From Megascapheus bottae (Eukaryota > Chordata > Mammalia > Rodentia > Geomyidae), in assembly GCA_024803745.1 (NCBI GenBank), contig JANJXV010000100.1, positions 930,001-994,000 of the forward strand: 64,000 bases of DNA, given 5' to 3'. The notes beneath the pieces were generated by a model. It was not told where the DNA came from. It was given only the letters and a program-made list of their open reading frames with translations, and did not search any database. Positions 32,531 to 44,629 of this stretch are shown here, piece by piece. Position numbers and translations under genes: made by a program. Position 1 is the first letter of the stretch, and every line of letters starts with the position of its first letter.

Positions 32531-33416
32531 ACATATCAACTAATGAATATGTTTATGCGAATCATGTACAATTAGGCATCATTATTCTAAAACAGGAAAA
32601 TAAATCTTTTCTGATAAAAAAAAAAGTGTATCTCGTAACATGCTCAGGTTCCAGGAAAATCTACCTCTTGCACAGATGATACTCAAACAAGGATTATTCC
32701 CACTTGGGTGTGAACTGACAGGAAGTAGATTTTTAATCAAGATACCCTCTCTGCCAAATACCAGTAAAGACTGTTTCAGTCTATGAGATTCTGAAGGTGC
32801 ATCTGAGCAGGCAGTTCCTAGATGGGCCCATCTCACTTGTGATCACAATAATAGGATTTTAAGCTTAAGAAATTTCAGCCATAATCTTGTATCAACATAA
32901 AACTTTATAGATGCGACAGGAAAAGATGATATCTCCAAGGTCCCCGAACAGTCAGTCTAGTGGAATGGTTATTTTTAAGCACTAATAAAATGCCAGGCTG
33001 CTCGACCTCTCAGAACATTACACAACCACACTCTTGCCCAAATACAAGTTGGACTTCTTATTCTGAGCAGGTTATGGACAAGTTGCTTATGTTTATAGTT
33101 TGTAAGAACAAATACACAAAGTAGGATGGAGAAAAATGAGTTTGGGGGGGTTGGTTTTTCAAGAACGGCACTGAGACTTAGTGGGTGACCATTTAGAGGA
33201 AAGGAAGAACAAAATCAATGCCAAGAAGTGCCATAATCTGAGCATCACAAGAAATCTCAACATTAGAAGACCTAGAATTGGTTCCCTATAAATTGCCATT
33301 GATCTTTCCATTTATGTATCTAGGATAAACATTAAAGTTTCCAGGAGATAGTACTGTTTCTACCTCTAATGGTCTAGCTTATATCAGGACCAATAGACCT
33401 TGTAAGAATAAATAGA
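32531..33416. other. No gene seen
   Basis: Unique-looking AT-rich sequence with a G-run near 33145. No feature supported. Confidence 0.45.
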
Positions 33417-33657
33417 GCCAGACAGTGATGACTCACATCTGTACTCCTAGCTACTCAGGAAACTGAAATCCGAGGACCATGGTTCAAAGCCAACCCGGGC
33501 AGGAAAGTCTGTGAGACTCTTATGTCCAACATACTAGTCAGAAAAAGCCAGAAGTGATGCTGTGGCTCAAGTGGTAGAGGACTAGCCTTGAGCAAAAAGC
33601 AGCTCAGGAACAGAGCTTAGGATTTGAGTTCAAGCCCCAGAACTGGAGCATGCACAT

Positions 33658-33661
<4 letters not shown>
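33417..33661 (+). mobile_element. B1-like/Geo composite SINE
   Basis: 'gccagacagtgatgactcac', 'cctagctactcaggaaactg', 'gatgctgtggctcaagtggt', 'gagttcaagccccagaact'. The A-tail is replaced by a long CA tract. Confidence 0.92.

Positions 33662-33718
<57 letters not shown>
33662..33718 (+). repeat. (CA)n microsatellite in SINE tail
   Basis: 57 bp of pure CA directly at the 3' end of the SINE. Able to adopt Z-DNA. Confidence 0.97.
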
Positions 33719-33720
<2 letters not shown>

Positions 33721-33751
33721 TAGAATGATAGAAGGAGTGACACTTATCTGG

Positions 33752-33979
33752 AACAGGGTGCAGTGGCTCACACCTGTAATTCTAGCTACTCAGGAGGCTG
33801 AGATCTGAGGATCAAGGTTCAAAACCAGCCAAGGCACAAAAGGACCTGAGACTTGAAACTCTCATCTGTACTCCTTACCCTCTAGAAAATGGAATGCGGC
33901 TCAGCTCAAGAGGAAGGTGGTAACCTTGAGCTAAAGAGCTCAGGGACAGTGCCCAGGCCAAGTTCAAGCCCCAAGACCC
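33752..33979 (+). mobile_element. B1-like/Geo composite SINE
   Basis: 'gggtgcagtggctcacacct', 'gtaattctagctactcagga', then the right module ('gcggctcagctcaagagga', 'aagttcaagccccaagacc'). Its tail is a 16-bp TA run (33980-33995). Confidence 0.9.
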
Positions 33980-33995
33980 ATATATATATATATAT

Positions 33996-34564
33996 GAAAC
34001 CATTGGAAAGCTACCAGCACAGCCAGGATGTTACGAATGCCCAATACTCTGTACCAATTTTGTATGTGAATCATCTGCCACTGTAGAAACAACTGAAAGG
34101 AAAAAGCTGAACAACAAATAAAGTCTAATAGGATAAATAGGAGGTTACTCCCTCTCAGGAGAGAATAATGGAAGAGAAATGAAGTTGCTCCTTCCGATGC
34201 CTCAGGGTTCTATATAAGAGTAGAATTCATGGTGATGGAAACAACCAGACTTAGAGATCAAGCTCACAGAGAGAGGATGGGAATAACTTTACATTCGGTT
34301 TTTCTGTTTTTCTCTTGAGGCATGTATAAATTTATACCTAGTAGCTGAGAGACTGCAATGCCCAGCAGAAAACAGAAATGGAAGTCTCATGAAGCTAATC
34401 ACAGTTTGATAGCAGTGGGAGGGGACACAAAACTAGGAACAACTAATCAACCGAAAAGAACAGTCTCTGACAAACACCCCAAGGTGTTCATTAAAGTGCT
34501 ATCAGGCTCCATCATAGAATTCAGGGAAGCTTAAGTGTAATCCATCCCTCACAAAAAAATAAAC
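33996..34564. other. No gene seen
   Basis: Unique-looking sequence between SINEs. Confidence 0.45.
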
Positions 34565-34818
34565 CCAAGCAACGTGTTTGGGGGCTCACACTTGTAATAT
34601 TAGCTAGTTAGCAGGCTGAGATCTGAGGATCGCGGTTCCAAGATAGACTGAGCAGGAAAATGTGAGGTTCTTATTTCCAATTAACTGCCCCCCCCCAAAA
34701 AAGCTGTGGCTCAAAGTGGTAGAGTGCTAGCCTCTAGCAAAAGAGCTCAGGGACAGAGCCCAGCCCCCACGTTCAAGCTCCTATAACCAACCCAAACTAA
34801 ATAAATAAAATAAACAAT
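34565..34818 (+). mobile_element. B1-like/Geo composite SINE
   Basis: 'tttgggggctcacacttgta', 'gcaggctgagatctgaggat', a C-run in the linker (34689-34697), then 'gctgtggctcaaagtggtag' and an AAAT-rich tail. Confidence 0.9.
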
Positions 34819-37719
34819 ATAACATTCCCGATAACATTCAACTAAATCTCATAGCAGGGCAATAGGAATCTGCCTTATTTTCAATGATTTCCAAACTCTG
34901 AACTATGTCCTGTTCATAGATAAAGCTAGGCACTTCAAGGGCTGACGGGTTTATCTGAGAGGACGACGATTTGTGAACAGGGAAGCATCATGGCCCATGA
35001 AGCTTACCACTGAATGGGATGTGTGAGGAAGGCTTTGAGGGTGACCGTGGACATGAGGCAGACAGGAATAATCTTACTGAGCTCATTCTAGTGGAGTTCT
35101 CCAATCAAAGGCGAGTTGGTAATTTCTAAATGAAGCTTACGATTTATTTCATTGTTGACATCAGGTTGGGTTTTGGATTGCTTTTCCATTAACACAGAGT
35201 GCTGAGGCCACCTCAGTCTAAATGACTTCCCAATTAATTATTTTAATAGGCCTTCATAGAGGAAGATAACGTCACCCAGTGTATCTATGACATTTGTACA
35301 TTGGCACTTAATAAAAGGTTACCAGTGGAGCAGAGGAAGTTGGACAAAAAACTACTAGCTTACCACATAGAGATTTAAACACTAGCTCAAGAAAACTAGT
35401 TCAAGAAAATAGAAGAGTGGAGAATTTAATCAAACTATAATCTGTTACATCAAAGAATCCAGTGGAGACTCTCGAGCTCCAAGTACAAAACCCCAAAAAA
35501 CAACACCAGAGATGAGAACTCAGTAGACATTCAGACATCAGATCAAACACACAGCAACAAGGAGTCAGTCTATCCACAGGTGGGTGAGTAGAGCATAGTA
35601 AGACTGGAACACAAAAGAAATGACATGGTGAGAAATGGGCATGGCACTTAAGAAGTATGTAAGGCTTCCGGAAAACCTCTAATGTTCATCTCATTAGCTG
35701 CAAAGTAGGGGAGGAGGAAGAGGCTGGGGACACACTTGAAACTGCCAATACCTCAAACCAGAGATTCAGAAACCACAGGAACCCCAACTAGGGAAAATAA
35801 CAAGTGAACAACCATCAAACCCTAGACACTTCTGAACTCCAGTGCTTACAAGTGTCTTGCCTTCAAAAGGGAAATAATAAATGAGTTACCAATGGCTTTG
35901 CAACAGTCACAATGGAAGCCAGGGGACAATGGAAGAGTTACCTTTAAAATTATTTAAGTCCATGAATAAGATTACACTTTTTACACTTCCTCTAACCAAA
36001 TGGCTACCTTTGACCGGGAAGAGCACTGTGTGATAAAGGTTTCCCAAAGGAAACAATTGCTTCAGCCAGAAAATGGGAAGGAAGTTAAATAGGCCGGGTA
36101 AACAAGAGTTTTCAAAGCAAGGCAGAGAAAGAATAAGCCCAAGGCCAGGAAGCGAGCTGTCAGGATGGGACTCAAGTCCAGACTAACTTTCAACTCCTTC
36201 CCCTTAGCCTCTACTTCCCATAAAATACTTGGTAGATTTATACAGATCTGCTGAGTCAAACTTGGCAACAGTGGATTAGCAGATGGTGGTGGCCTGATGG
36301 CGCATATATCCCAAGGAGAATCTTCTTGGCATTCCGTGGAAAAGATAAATGTTTGAGACTTTAAAAAAAAATCGACACTTCACAAAAAAGATCTGGCATG
36401 CCTGCATACATACATCCATACATAAGATGCTTAGCTCGTCTATTAATCAGCTAATATGAAAAATTATGCTTCCAATCAAAGACTTAACTCAAGCTGAGGG
36501 AATTGTGGCTGTTCCACTTATAAACAAAACAAAGCAGGCGTCAAACAAATAATCTAAGTAAATTAAATTTCCCCCCATGAGAGAATAAGGATAATAAATG
36601 ATGTGACTTTAATGAACATATTCATCTCATTTGGTGAAATAGTATGTCTCAAGCCATAAAGAGATGGATAGATCTGCATAGCAGGGGAAATGCTTGAACT
36701 CTTTGGTATTTTGGTGAATTATACTCCTGGTAAGATTAACTAAATACCCAGGTTAAGACTTTGGGAACTTACTCAACTCTTCACTCTTCTTCTTTAATGA
36801 TTAACAAGTCCCAGAGGGGTTATTTTTTTCAATCTCCTGCATCAGATTTAATGAACAGCCATTAAAAGAAGATAGCACTTCAGAAAAAGTTGTACCAGTC
36901 CTTCAGAATAAACCCCAGCTCTACTCATCTGGCAGAAGTGAATCATTTCATTCCTGAGTGGTGTTTTCTTATTTTGAGCATCCATTTCACTATCCAAAAA
37001 CACCCTGTCAAATCAGTCTCAGACATTGCCTATTAAAATGTTAAAACTTCACCTGATAAAATATAATTATAGCTTTCCTGACATTTCCACATAGCACACA
37101 CATGCTCCGAGCCAATTTTGGAGTTAAGATTACTCCTTCAGATGTGTGAAAGCATGATGTAAGGAAATATCAATATGTCAGACTCTAATATGGGTGAGAA
37201 ACTGGATCCAAAATAAATATGAAAACTAAACATGAATAAAATTTGACTTTAAAAAAAAGAAAAATGAAGACCACCAGTATACTAAGGGAACTCATCAAAT
37301 TATGCAATTCAGTAAAGACTAAGAGGCCATCTAGTTCCAATTATTTAACAATTCGTGGATCCATAATTCTTTCGTTTATTGGGGCAGTCATTTATTAGTC
37401 ATTACTCGAGGAACTTTTTAACAAGTACCAGAAACTTTACCCAATACCAAGACTGCTAATTCAGAATTTCTGTCATATTTTTTAAACTATCACCCCCCTC
37501 AGATAGGTAACCATTGATTGTATTTGGCTATAATCCACAATCACTGTTTAATGATTACTATATAATTAATATTTGAAGGAGGGGTAGTTGGTTATGTCAG
37601 CCTGCTTCTGCATTGAATTTGAGTCTGTATTCAAATCTATCCACGGTCTAAGTAATGAAGTCTCCTGGATACAGTATGATAGTATAATGCAATGTGTAAT
37701 AGTCTCCCATTAGAAGGAT
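34819..37719. other. Long repeat-poor interval, no gene seen
   Basis: About 2.9 kb without a clear SINE, LINE or LTR, which is unusual in this SINE-dense window. A faint MIR-like block lies at 36090-36200. Blocks at 35090-35340 and 36790-37100 are AT-rich, TAATT-rich and of mixed composition, as conserved non-coding elements often are. No frame above about 70 codons is convincing. Confidence 0.5.
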
Positions 37720-38125
37720 GCAGCCTCACACCCATTCCTCTCCGCTGGCATACAAGCAGGACTTAGCCACTCTCTTATAAGGGTCAGGTCAGAAGGTAGC
37801 AAGGGAGTCCCAGTGTGTAACTTCCATGCTTGCTCCCCCTGGGGAAAGTCACCTGTTGTGTTGTAAAGATGCTCCAAAAGTGCCCGTGGAGAGGCCACGC
37901 AATCACCAAGGAACAGAGATCTCCTCCCAACAGCCGTGGAGAGAGCCCACCCTGATGGGTCTGACAAGCCTTCAGATGAGTCCCTTCCTCAGCCAGCGCC
38001 ATGCCCCTAATACAGGATGCAACAATTTGGATGTTCCTGAATTCCTAACCCATGGAAATGGACAGCATAAATGCCCAAATGGTCTAAGAGTAGTGGGGGG
38101 GGGAGAGTCTGTTACCAAGAAATAA
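37720..38125 (+). mobile_element. MaLR (MLT1-type) solo LTR remnant
   Basis: 'cccaacagccgtggagagag', 'acaagccttcagatgagtcc', 'gcaacaatttggatgttcct' and 'gaattcctaacccatggaaa' follow the order of MLT1-class LTRs. Ancient non-coding LTR, with no viral genes. The overlapping frames of 85-99 codons are not genes. Confidence 0.75.
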
Positions 38126-39165
38126 CTAGTACAGGGGTCAGCTATAGCTTCTGAATCCCGCAAGAATCACCAGGGGAAAAGTCCAAAGAAAACATGAAGA
38201 GATAATTTCTGTATGAATACTGGAGGACTCGCTCCTTGCAGAGTTACCAGTGTCAATGCCTATAAGACCCATGGCTCAACCAACTTCCTCATCAATGTCT
38301 CTCCTGCTTTGAGAACCTAGACTTGAGCTGGGGAAAGACAGGGGCTCTTTTCTACCAGTTACTCTGAGCTTTCTGTTTATGGTTTAGTACTATTCTCATT
38401 ATTCTGTAGTGAAGAAGTGAACCACTCTCTCCCACTCTTCCGGGCTTTTCCGAATCCCCTTACCGTACCAGGCACTGTGAGCAAGCTACTATTAGTAAAG
38501 GTAGGTAATGGTTTCTGTGAATTCAAACATGAAGACGTAAAGAGACTCGTAACTGTTTTCAGACGGATTGCTGTTTCCAGGAGCAACTATCTGCTTCTAA
38601 ACTAGCCAGGAGATGATAGATCAGCTACATGCATCCCAAAGACCCAACAGTCCACACACTACTTCCCATCCTGGATGCCCCCGCAGAAGCCAGTAGCTTC
38701 TCTTAAGTTAACATCTGACCCCAAAAGTAGAGGTGTCCCAGCTCCCAGCTATGCACAACACCAGGCAAGTTGGCAGGTCAGTAACCCCCTGCCCATGTGG
38801 GATTCCTTTCCCACCCACAACTGGCAGGAAATCGACCGCTGTAATTCGAATGGCATGCAGACACATGGCCTCCCCTGCAGGGGGTCGATCCAGCTGACTT
38901 TTAAGAAATAAGTTTGCTGTCTCTGACTACCTGTGTTGTCTTGGCAAGCTCATAGAATGCCAAGGCTCCCAGGGTGCAGCAGTGTGGAAGGATGGCAAAC
39001 CAAGGCCAGCAATGAATGCTCTCTTCACCACCACCCCAACCCTCTACCCAGAACCCTCTATGATACCACCTTGTTTAGAGTCCTTCTGGGCCCTCTGCCT
39101 CTTGTCCCATATGGAGTTGACTAGTAGTTCCTCCTCTAGAAAAATCCCAGGAATCTCTTTGGTTC
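38126..39165. other. No gene seen
   Basis: Unique-looking sequence of moderate GC. Short frames on both strands (62-78 codons) show no recognisable motifs. Confidence 0.45.
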
Positions 39166-39369
39166 CAACATGAAGAAAGTTTGGAATGTGGTTGTAGGGG
39201 AGGGCGGGAGTGGGGATTCCCCATCGTAATATTCAATGCATAGCTTATGAAAATGAGGAATTGGGAGGAGCATGATGGAAGGGGTGATATCCGCCAGAAC
39301 CTGAGTTGTGTCAACTGGTAACCTCCTTGTACAATTACTTGAAGATACGAAATAGATAATTTTAAAAAT
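39166..39369 (+). mobile_element. L1 3' UTR-type remnant
   Basis: G-rich 'ggggagggcgggagtgggga' followed by 'ggtaacctccttgtacaatt' and 'acttgaagata', the L1 3' terminal motif shared with 24000 and 28905. Confidence 0.6.
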
Positions 39370-39378
39370 AGTTTGGAA

Positions 39379-39563
39379 GGGCTGGGAGTTTGGCCTAGTG
39401 GTAGAGTGCACAAAGATCTGGGCTCAATTCCTTGGTACCACATAGAAAAAAGCCAGAAGTGGTGCTGAGGCTCAAGTGGTAGAGCTCTAGTCTTGAGAAA
39501 TCCCAAGGACAGAGCTCAGTCCCTGAGCTCAAGCCCCCACCCCTGCCCCCCACCAAAAAAAGA
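39379..39563 (+). mobile_element. IDL-Geo-like SINE with internal deletion
   Basis: Starts 'gggctgggagtttggcctag' but lacks the 'cttgcctagcatg' block before the box B region. Right module intact and tail C/A-rich. The 9-bp target-site duplication 'agtttggaa' lies at 39370-39378 and 39564-39572, so the deletion may have been carried by the retroposing transcript. Confidence 0.92.
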
Positions 39564-39667
39564 AGTTTGGAAATGCTCCCTACTTGGATTAGTATTCTAC
39601 TCTTATAGTAATTATATGGGAAACATCACTATATCTGGATTGGGGTGATTTTGTATGGGTGTATATT

Positions 39668-39912
39668 TTCTAATACTAGAGACTGGATCCAGAGAGCTCC
39701 CCAGCCCCTTTACTTATTTTTCAGATAGGGCCTCATGTTCTTGCTGAGAGCCAGCCTGGATCCACAATTCTCCTGCGTACATCTCCCGTTTTGCTTAGCT
39801 ATGGACACAGGCAGGCACCACCACAGCTGGCTGATTTGATGAGACAGAGTCTGTTCCAACAGTACAAGGCTCCCGTTCCACCACCATATCCCGAGTAGCT
39901 AGCTGAGATTTT
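39668..39912 (-). mobile_element. Old B1-ID-type SINE, diverged
   Basis: 'atagggcctcatgttcttgc', 'caggcaggcaccaccacagc', 'tcccgagtagctagc' resemble the complement of 7SL-derived B1/ID composites, in at least two degraded units. Followed by a short (AAT)n run. Confidence 0.6.
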
Positions 39913-39929
39913 AAATAATAATAATAATA

Positions 39930-40639
39930 AATGAAGCTTTAATTCTGCATTGAAGCAAGCACAATGCAAAAAAATAATTATTTTTAACAATCCTGTAAGC
40001 CAAGAAGAATTTGAAAAGTGGGATATTTGCAGAAATGACTTCAGATTTCAGAGAAGATAATGGGCTCATGATTCTATTTTCTAAAATAGTTCATTTTATA
40101 TTGTATTTTAAAACTTTTATCAACTTATACTAGTCACACATATTAATTGTCTCAGTGGGATATCTCCATAGGTGTTCCTGGGGCACACTGATCAAATCTC
40201 GTACAGATTTCCTTTCAGAGAATATGATTAAAATAACTTACTAATGAGATAACATTTCAAGGCTCTTCTAGTATGAGGGGCTGTGAGCTTGTATGTGGAT
40301 GGTTCTTTGGCCCTGAGCTGATGGTCACTGAAGATGATAATTAGGCGAGATTCATTATACTTTCTTGAAGTTGTTAACCATTCAAGTTTATCATTGAAAG
40401 CCAAAAAAAAGGGGGGACCAATCAAACTAAAATAAACTGAAGGCCCAAGAATGCACACTTGCTTCTTTCTCTCCAATAGCCTCCCCCTGGGCTAATTCCT
40501 AAATCTGTGAAGTACAACTTAATTTAAATTTTTGAAGGAGGAAAAAAAAGAATCATCAATTTCCACCTTGCTCAGAACCCATTCACCTGATTGGAACAGC
40601 AGGATCAATTCTATCTGCCCACCCTCCATGTGAGGATAT
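39930..40639. other. No gene seen
   Basis: AT-rich unique-looking sequence. A GGGG-flanked A-run near 40405. Nothing else recognised. Confidence 0.45.
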
Positions 40640-40950
40640 TGGAAAGTGGTGGGACCTTCAAAGGGGAGGGGTTTAGTTAATAAGGTCATGAATATTCATG
40701 TGGTCCTCACAGGATTCTAGTTATCTTCTTCAAGTGTCTTTACTAATGGGCAAAACTATCCCCTCTCTGTTCTCTGGCTGTTACGCCTACATTGTTGAGG
40801 CCCACCATGTAGTGATGTGGCCAGAGAAGCCTCACTACTGCCACACAGCTCTTAGGCCTGTAGAACTATGAACTAAGCAAACCTCTTCTCTTTGTATATT
40901 ACAAAGCCCTGGGTATTTTGTGCTAGCAATGGACACTGAACTAATATGAA
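40640..40950 (+). mobile_element. MaLR (MST/MLT1-type) LTR remnant
   Basis: 'taataaggtcatgaatattc', 'gaactatgaactaagcaaac', 'tattacaaagccctgggtat' and 'ggacactgaactaatatg' match the 3' half of a MaLR LTR. Non-coding and ancient. Confidence 0.75.
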
Positions 40951-40989
40951 ATCATCAAAGACTTCCTTTGTCAAACGCACTTATACTGA

Positions 40990-41211
40990 GTCAGGTGCTG
41001 GTGGCTCACACCTAGAATCCTAGCTACTCAGAAGACTGAGATCTGAGGATTGTGGTTCAAAGCCAACCCAGGCAGGAAAGTCCATGAGACTCATCTCCAA
41101 TGAACCACCGGAAAAAACAGGAGTGGCCCTGTGGCTCAAGTGGTAAAGTACTAGCCTTGAGCGGAAGAGCTCAGGGACAGCACCCAGGCCCAGAGTTCAA
41201 GCTCCATGACC

Positions 41212-41214
<3 letters not shown>
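40990..41214 (+). mobile_element. B1-like/Geo composite SINE
   Basis: 'ggtggctcacacctagaatc', 'ctagctactcagaagactga', 'ccctgtggctcaagtggtaa', 'agagttcaagctccatgac'. Its tail is a CA tract. Confidence 0.93.

Positions 41215-41252
<38 letters not shown>
41215..41252 (+). repeat. (CA)n microsatellite in SINE tail
   Basis: 38 bp of pure CA at the 3' end of the SINE. Confidence 0.97.
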
Positions 41253-41254
<2 letters not shown>

Positions 41255-42449
41255 CTTTGTGTTTTCCTTTTCAGCTTGGACAAGGACCACCCAGCAAGAA
41301 CCACATACTATGGTCATCCACACAGGAAGAAGAGTTTGTCTGAGTGCCACATGGAGGCATGGAGATCACTTTTTCTTTCCTTTTGCTATCCGTGGAGTTG
41401 AGGAGCCTGTTGCTATCCCTTCTGGATTATTCTTCTTAGCATATGGGCAAATTACATGACAAGGACCACCAGGGCAAAGCACAGCCTTGTTGAAGGCATA
41501 GGGTTTGCTGAAGGGAAATTATTGCATTTTTCTGAGCCAAACCAGCCTTTCTGGTACTGGATAGGCAGACTCAAGGCCGATGAGAACCCAAGAAATGTGT
41601 CCTATTTGCCACTGTGGCCTAGTTCCACCAAGTTCCATTTTATGGCATCATCTCCAAGTTCCACATCACAATCATGGAGAATCTCTATGGTCCCTTAATT
41701 TCCTTCAGTGCCCCATTTTAAGCTTCTGTCCTATCAACATCCAGCCCAGCAGCTCTTTGTGGCTACGGACACCTACACCCCAACTCAGCAGTCTTGCTTG
41801 CTATTGTCCCATCATTATTCTCTCTGGGGCTCCCTGTAGCTTTCTTCTTCAATTAGCAATGTACACGTGATTGCCTGGGATTGCCTGGGATGAACTTCTT
41901 ATGGTAACACAGGAGGCCACAGGAGAGCCTGGAGGGCAAAAGCTAAGGGGGCATCTATATATTAGAACCATGTCACAGGGTTGTTGGAGGACATTTCCGA
42001 AGAGAACTGTTATTCGTAGAAGTCGATCAAAGGGGAAAACTGTGGTTGGGAGGCATTTTTTTTTACCCATGAGGAGCTTAACTCAATCCTAAACTGGAAA
42101 TTGTCTTGCCTTCTCCTCTATTCCCAACTCTTTTCCTACAATGAGAAGAACAGGAATAAGCCTCATTCTCTAATGTCTCAGGAGGAGACATACAGTCTCA
42201 CACTCAGCTGCCGAACTGATTTAAGATTAGGCACCAGCCTGAACCTTTTGCTTGCCGAGCGGTGCTGGGTTTACTGGTTGGCTCTCCGGTTCTATATTTT
42301 ACTGCGGGACACATAGTCAGATTCATGTTGACATTTCCATCCCCCACACACACACTCTGCTCTGCCATGCCAAACTTTTTGTTTTTTGGATCGGTCATGG
42401 GACTACCTTTTCTTTCTTTAGGTTTTTATGTTAGCATGAATTGTAGAAT
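41253..42449. other. No gene recognised
   Basis: Moderate-GC sequence with overlapping frames of 119 (+, partly the SINE), 80 (+), 96 (+) and 73 (both strands) codons. None has a recognisable domain. A tandem 'gattgcctgg' repeat lies at 41871-41890. It could be decayed LTR-associated internal sequence, which I cannot confirm. Confidence 0.4.
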
Positions 42450-42830
42450 TTAATATAATTTATTCAACTTCACACCATCTATAGTATGATTTCCTAGATA
42501 CCTTTCCCTTCCTTAGTTTTAAGTTTCTTTATGCTATTTCATATACTTTCTCATATGTATATATATATATATATACATAATACACATACTTACATATACT
42601 TACATGTAATGTACCTCTGTAATATTTATCCCCAACATCTTCTCCCTTCACCCTCTTTCCACGCACTGTCCTTTTATAATCATCTTATTATTTAAAGTCT
42701 AGATACTACCTGTAAGTGAAGACATGCAGTATATTTTTTTTCTGTTCCTGGCTTATTTCACTTAATTTCACGATCTCCCATTCCATCCATTTTCCTAAAT
42801 TTCATCTTCTTTACAACTGAATATTTCTTT
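42450..42830 (-). mobile_element. L1 3' end region
   Basis: The complement reads as L1 3' sequence; the plus strand shows 'gttcctggcttatttcactt', 'catccattttcctaaatttc' and 'acaactgaatatttc', the usual reverse-L1 phrases. A TA run (42558-42577) interrupts it. Confidence 0.72.
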
Positions 42831-43040
42831 TTTTTTAAGTTCTTTTGTCATGGGGCTTGAACTCAGGGCTTGTGCACTGTCTCTGAACTCTTTCACTCTA
42901 CCACTTTGAGCCACGGCTCTACTTCCAGTTTTCTGGTAATTCATTGTAAAGAGTCTCACAGACTTTTTCCTGCCCTGGAGTTGGCTTCACTGTGATCCTC
43001 CCATCTCAGCCTCCTGCATAGCTAGGACTACAGACATGAG
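42831..43040 (-). mobile_element. B1-like/Geo composite SINE
   Basis: T-tail, 'gtcatggggcttgaactcag', 'ccactttgagccacggctct', 'atctcagcctcctgcatagc'. The end is truncated after 'acagacatgag'. Confidence 0.9.
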
Positions 43041-43109
43041 TCTGTATAGATGTATAGATGCACTACATTTTCTTTATGTAGTTGTTGGTTATAGATATTA
43101 TGTGATTTT

Positions 43110-43302
43110 TTTTTGCCAGTCCTGGGGCTTGAACTCAGGGCCTGAGCACTGTCCTTGGGCTTTCTCAAGGCTAGAGTTCTACTACTTGAGCCTCAGCACC
43201 ACTTCTGGCTTTTTCTGTGTATCTGGAACCGAGGACTTGAGCCCTGGTCTTTGTGCATGCTAGGCAAGCACTGTACCACTAGGCCAAACTCCTGACCAAT
43301 TC
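43110..43302 (-). mobile_element. IDL-Geo-like dimeric SINE
   Basis: T-tail, 'gccagtcctggggcttgaac', 'ctgagcactgtccttgggct', 'aggccaaactcc'. An 11-bp target-site duplication with one mismatch ('tatgtgatttt'/'tatgtaatttt') lies at 43099-43109 and 43303-43313. Confidence 0.93.
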
Positions 43303-43313
43303 TATGTAATTTT

Positions 43314-43559
43314 GACAGAAATGGGGAAAGGGGAAAAAAAGCACTGTGAGACAAGTATGTGAGACTGGGCCTTTTAGCACAAGGGCATATAGTGAGAATG
43401 GCTTCAGACAACACATTTCAGAACTCAAATAACACTTTGGTTGCTGGTTTCAAAAATACAAACTTTCCTGTATGCCATTCCTTGGCTACTAGAAGTCTTT
43501 CAAATGGTTGAGTGGGTGTTGTTTTTCCCGTCTATTGTCTTGGACACTGTTACCAGGGC
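43314..43559. other. Nothing recognised
   Basis: A short unique stretch. Confidence 0.45.
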
Positions 43560-43680
43560 TCTGAAAGTACCCCTGGCCTGTTCAAGGGAACACAGCTGGG
43601 AACAGTCATTACTCAGACTTGAACCCAGAATACCTGGGGCATCTACTGTCAGAGCTCACACTGGCTCTCCTCTCCTGACC
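43560..43680 (-). mobile_element. MIR SINE remnant
   Basis: 'tcaagggaacacagctggga' then 'actcagacttgaacccagaa' is the complement of the MIR core. Confidence 0.55.
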
Positions 43681-44602
43681 TGGCATCCCTGTCAGCTCTA
43701 GAGGGAATGCTCCGTGGGCCGCCTCCATCACTCTGCTCTGGTGTTCCTTTGAAAAAGAGGTGTTTGGCACTGAAGGAGCTGTTCCAATTCAGAAGAGATA
43801 CTCACCATGTGGGTTCTGGTCCCCAAGGTCATTTCAGTCTACTTGCAGCCAGCACAGATGAGTCAGTGAGAGGCAACTTACGGGGGATCCTTGGGTGGAG
43901 GGGGCTGGCAAGATACCTTCATGTCTGTCTTCCTTCTTCTCTGCCAAGCACACTGTTCAAAGCTCATTTGCACCCCGTGACATAAAATAATAGTATTCGG
44001 GAGTATAAAGGGACTTTCAGACCAGCACACTCACAGCGGTCAACAAAGAAAAAACCAACACATCTGCTGATCTGCCAAAACAGACTAGCCTTGGCTGACT
44101 GGCTTCTAGCAAATGCACTTTCCCAGGAGGTGGCGGGGTGGGAGTAGGAGCGGAAGAGGGGATGAAGCAGGCATATATTATTCACACCCCATGTTTTAAC
44201 TGAACACTTACTCTGCCTTGATACCATCTCAGCTCTGGGGACGGAGACTGGGAAATTCAGGGTCACTGTGGAGTTTTGTTGTTTGGGGTCTTTGTGCTCG
44301 TCCTGAACACACACACAAAAAAAGGAGCAGGAACTTTTTGTTCCCTGATCTGGTCCTAGGGCCTGGTAATATGCCTAGAAAGATGGGGTGAATGGGTGAA
44401 TGGAATGTAGGGAAACCGACAGCTAACAAGCCAGCGGACATTGATATGAGTATGAACACTTATGGGCTTGTTTATGCATGCATATGTTATGTACATACAC
44501 AGTTCTGTGTTATATGCAGAAGCAATACACAGGCATATACAGACAAGTGCATATATGCATGCTTACACATATGTATACATATGAATATCTGCATCCTTAC
44601 AG
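43681..44602. other. No gene seen
   Basis: Unique-looking sequence. Frames of 92 (+), 116 (-) and 76 (-) codons have no recognisable domain. Alternating 'catatgcatg'-type sequence lies at 44470-44590. Confidence 0.45.
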
Positions 44603-44629
44603 GTGTGTGCGTGTGTGTGTGTGTGTGTG
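44603..44629 (+). repeat. (TG)n run
   Basis: About 27 bp of TG with one GTGCG interruption. Confidence 0.9.

Noticed and set aside
40640..42449. A possible LTR retroelement with internal coding region downstream of the LTR at 40640
   Set aside because: No gag, protease or RT similarity is visible and no second LTR is found; the downstream frames lack motifs.
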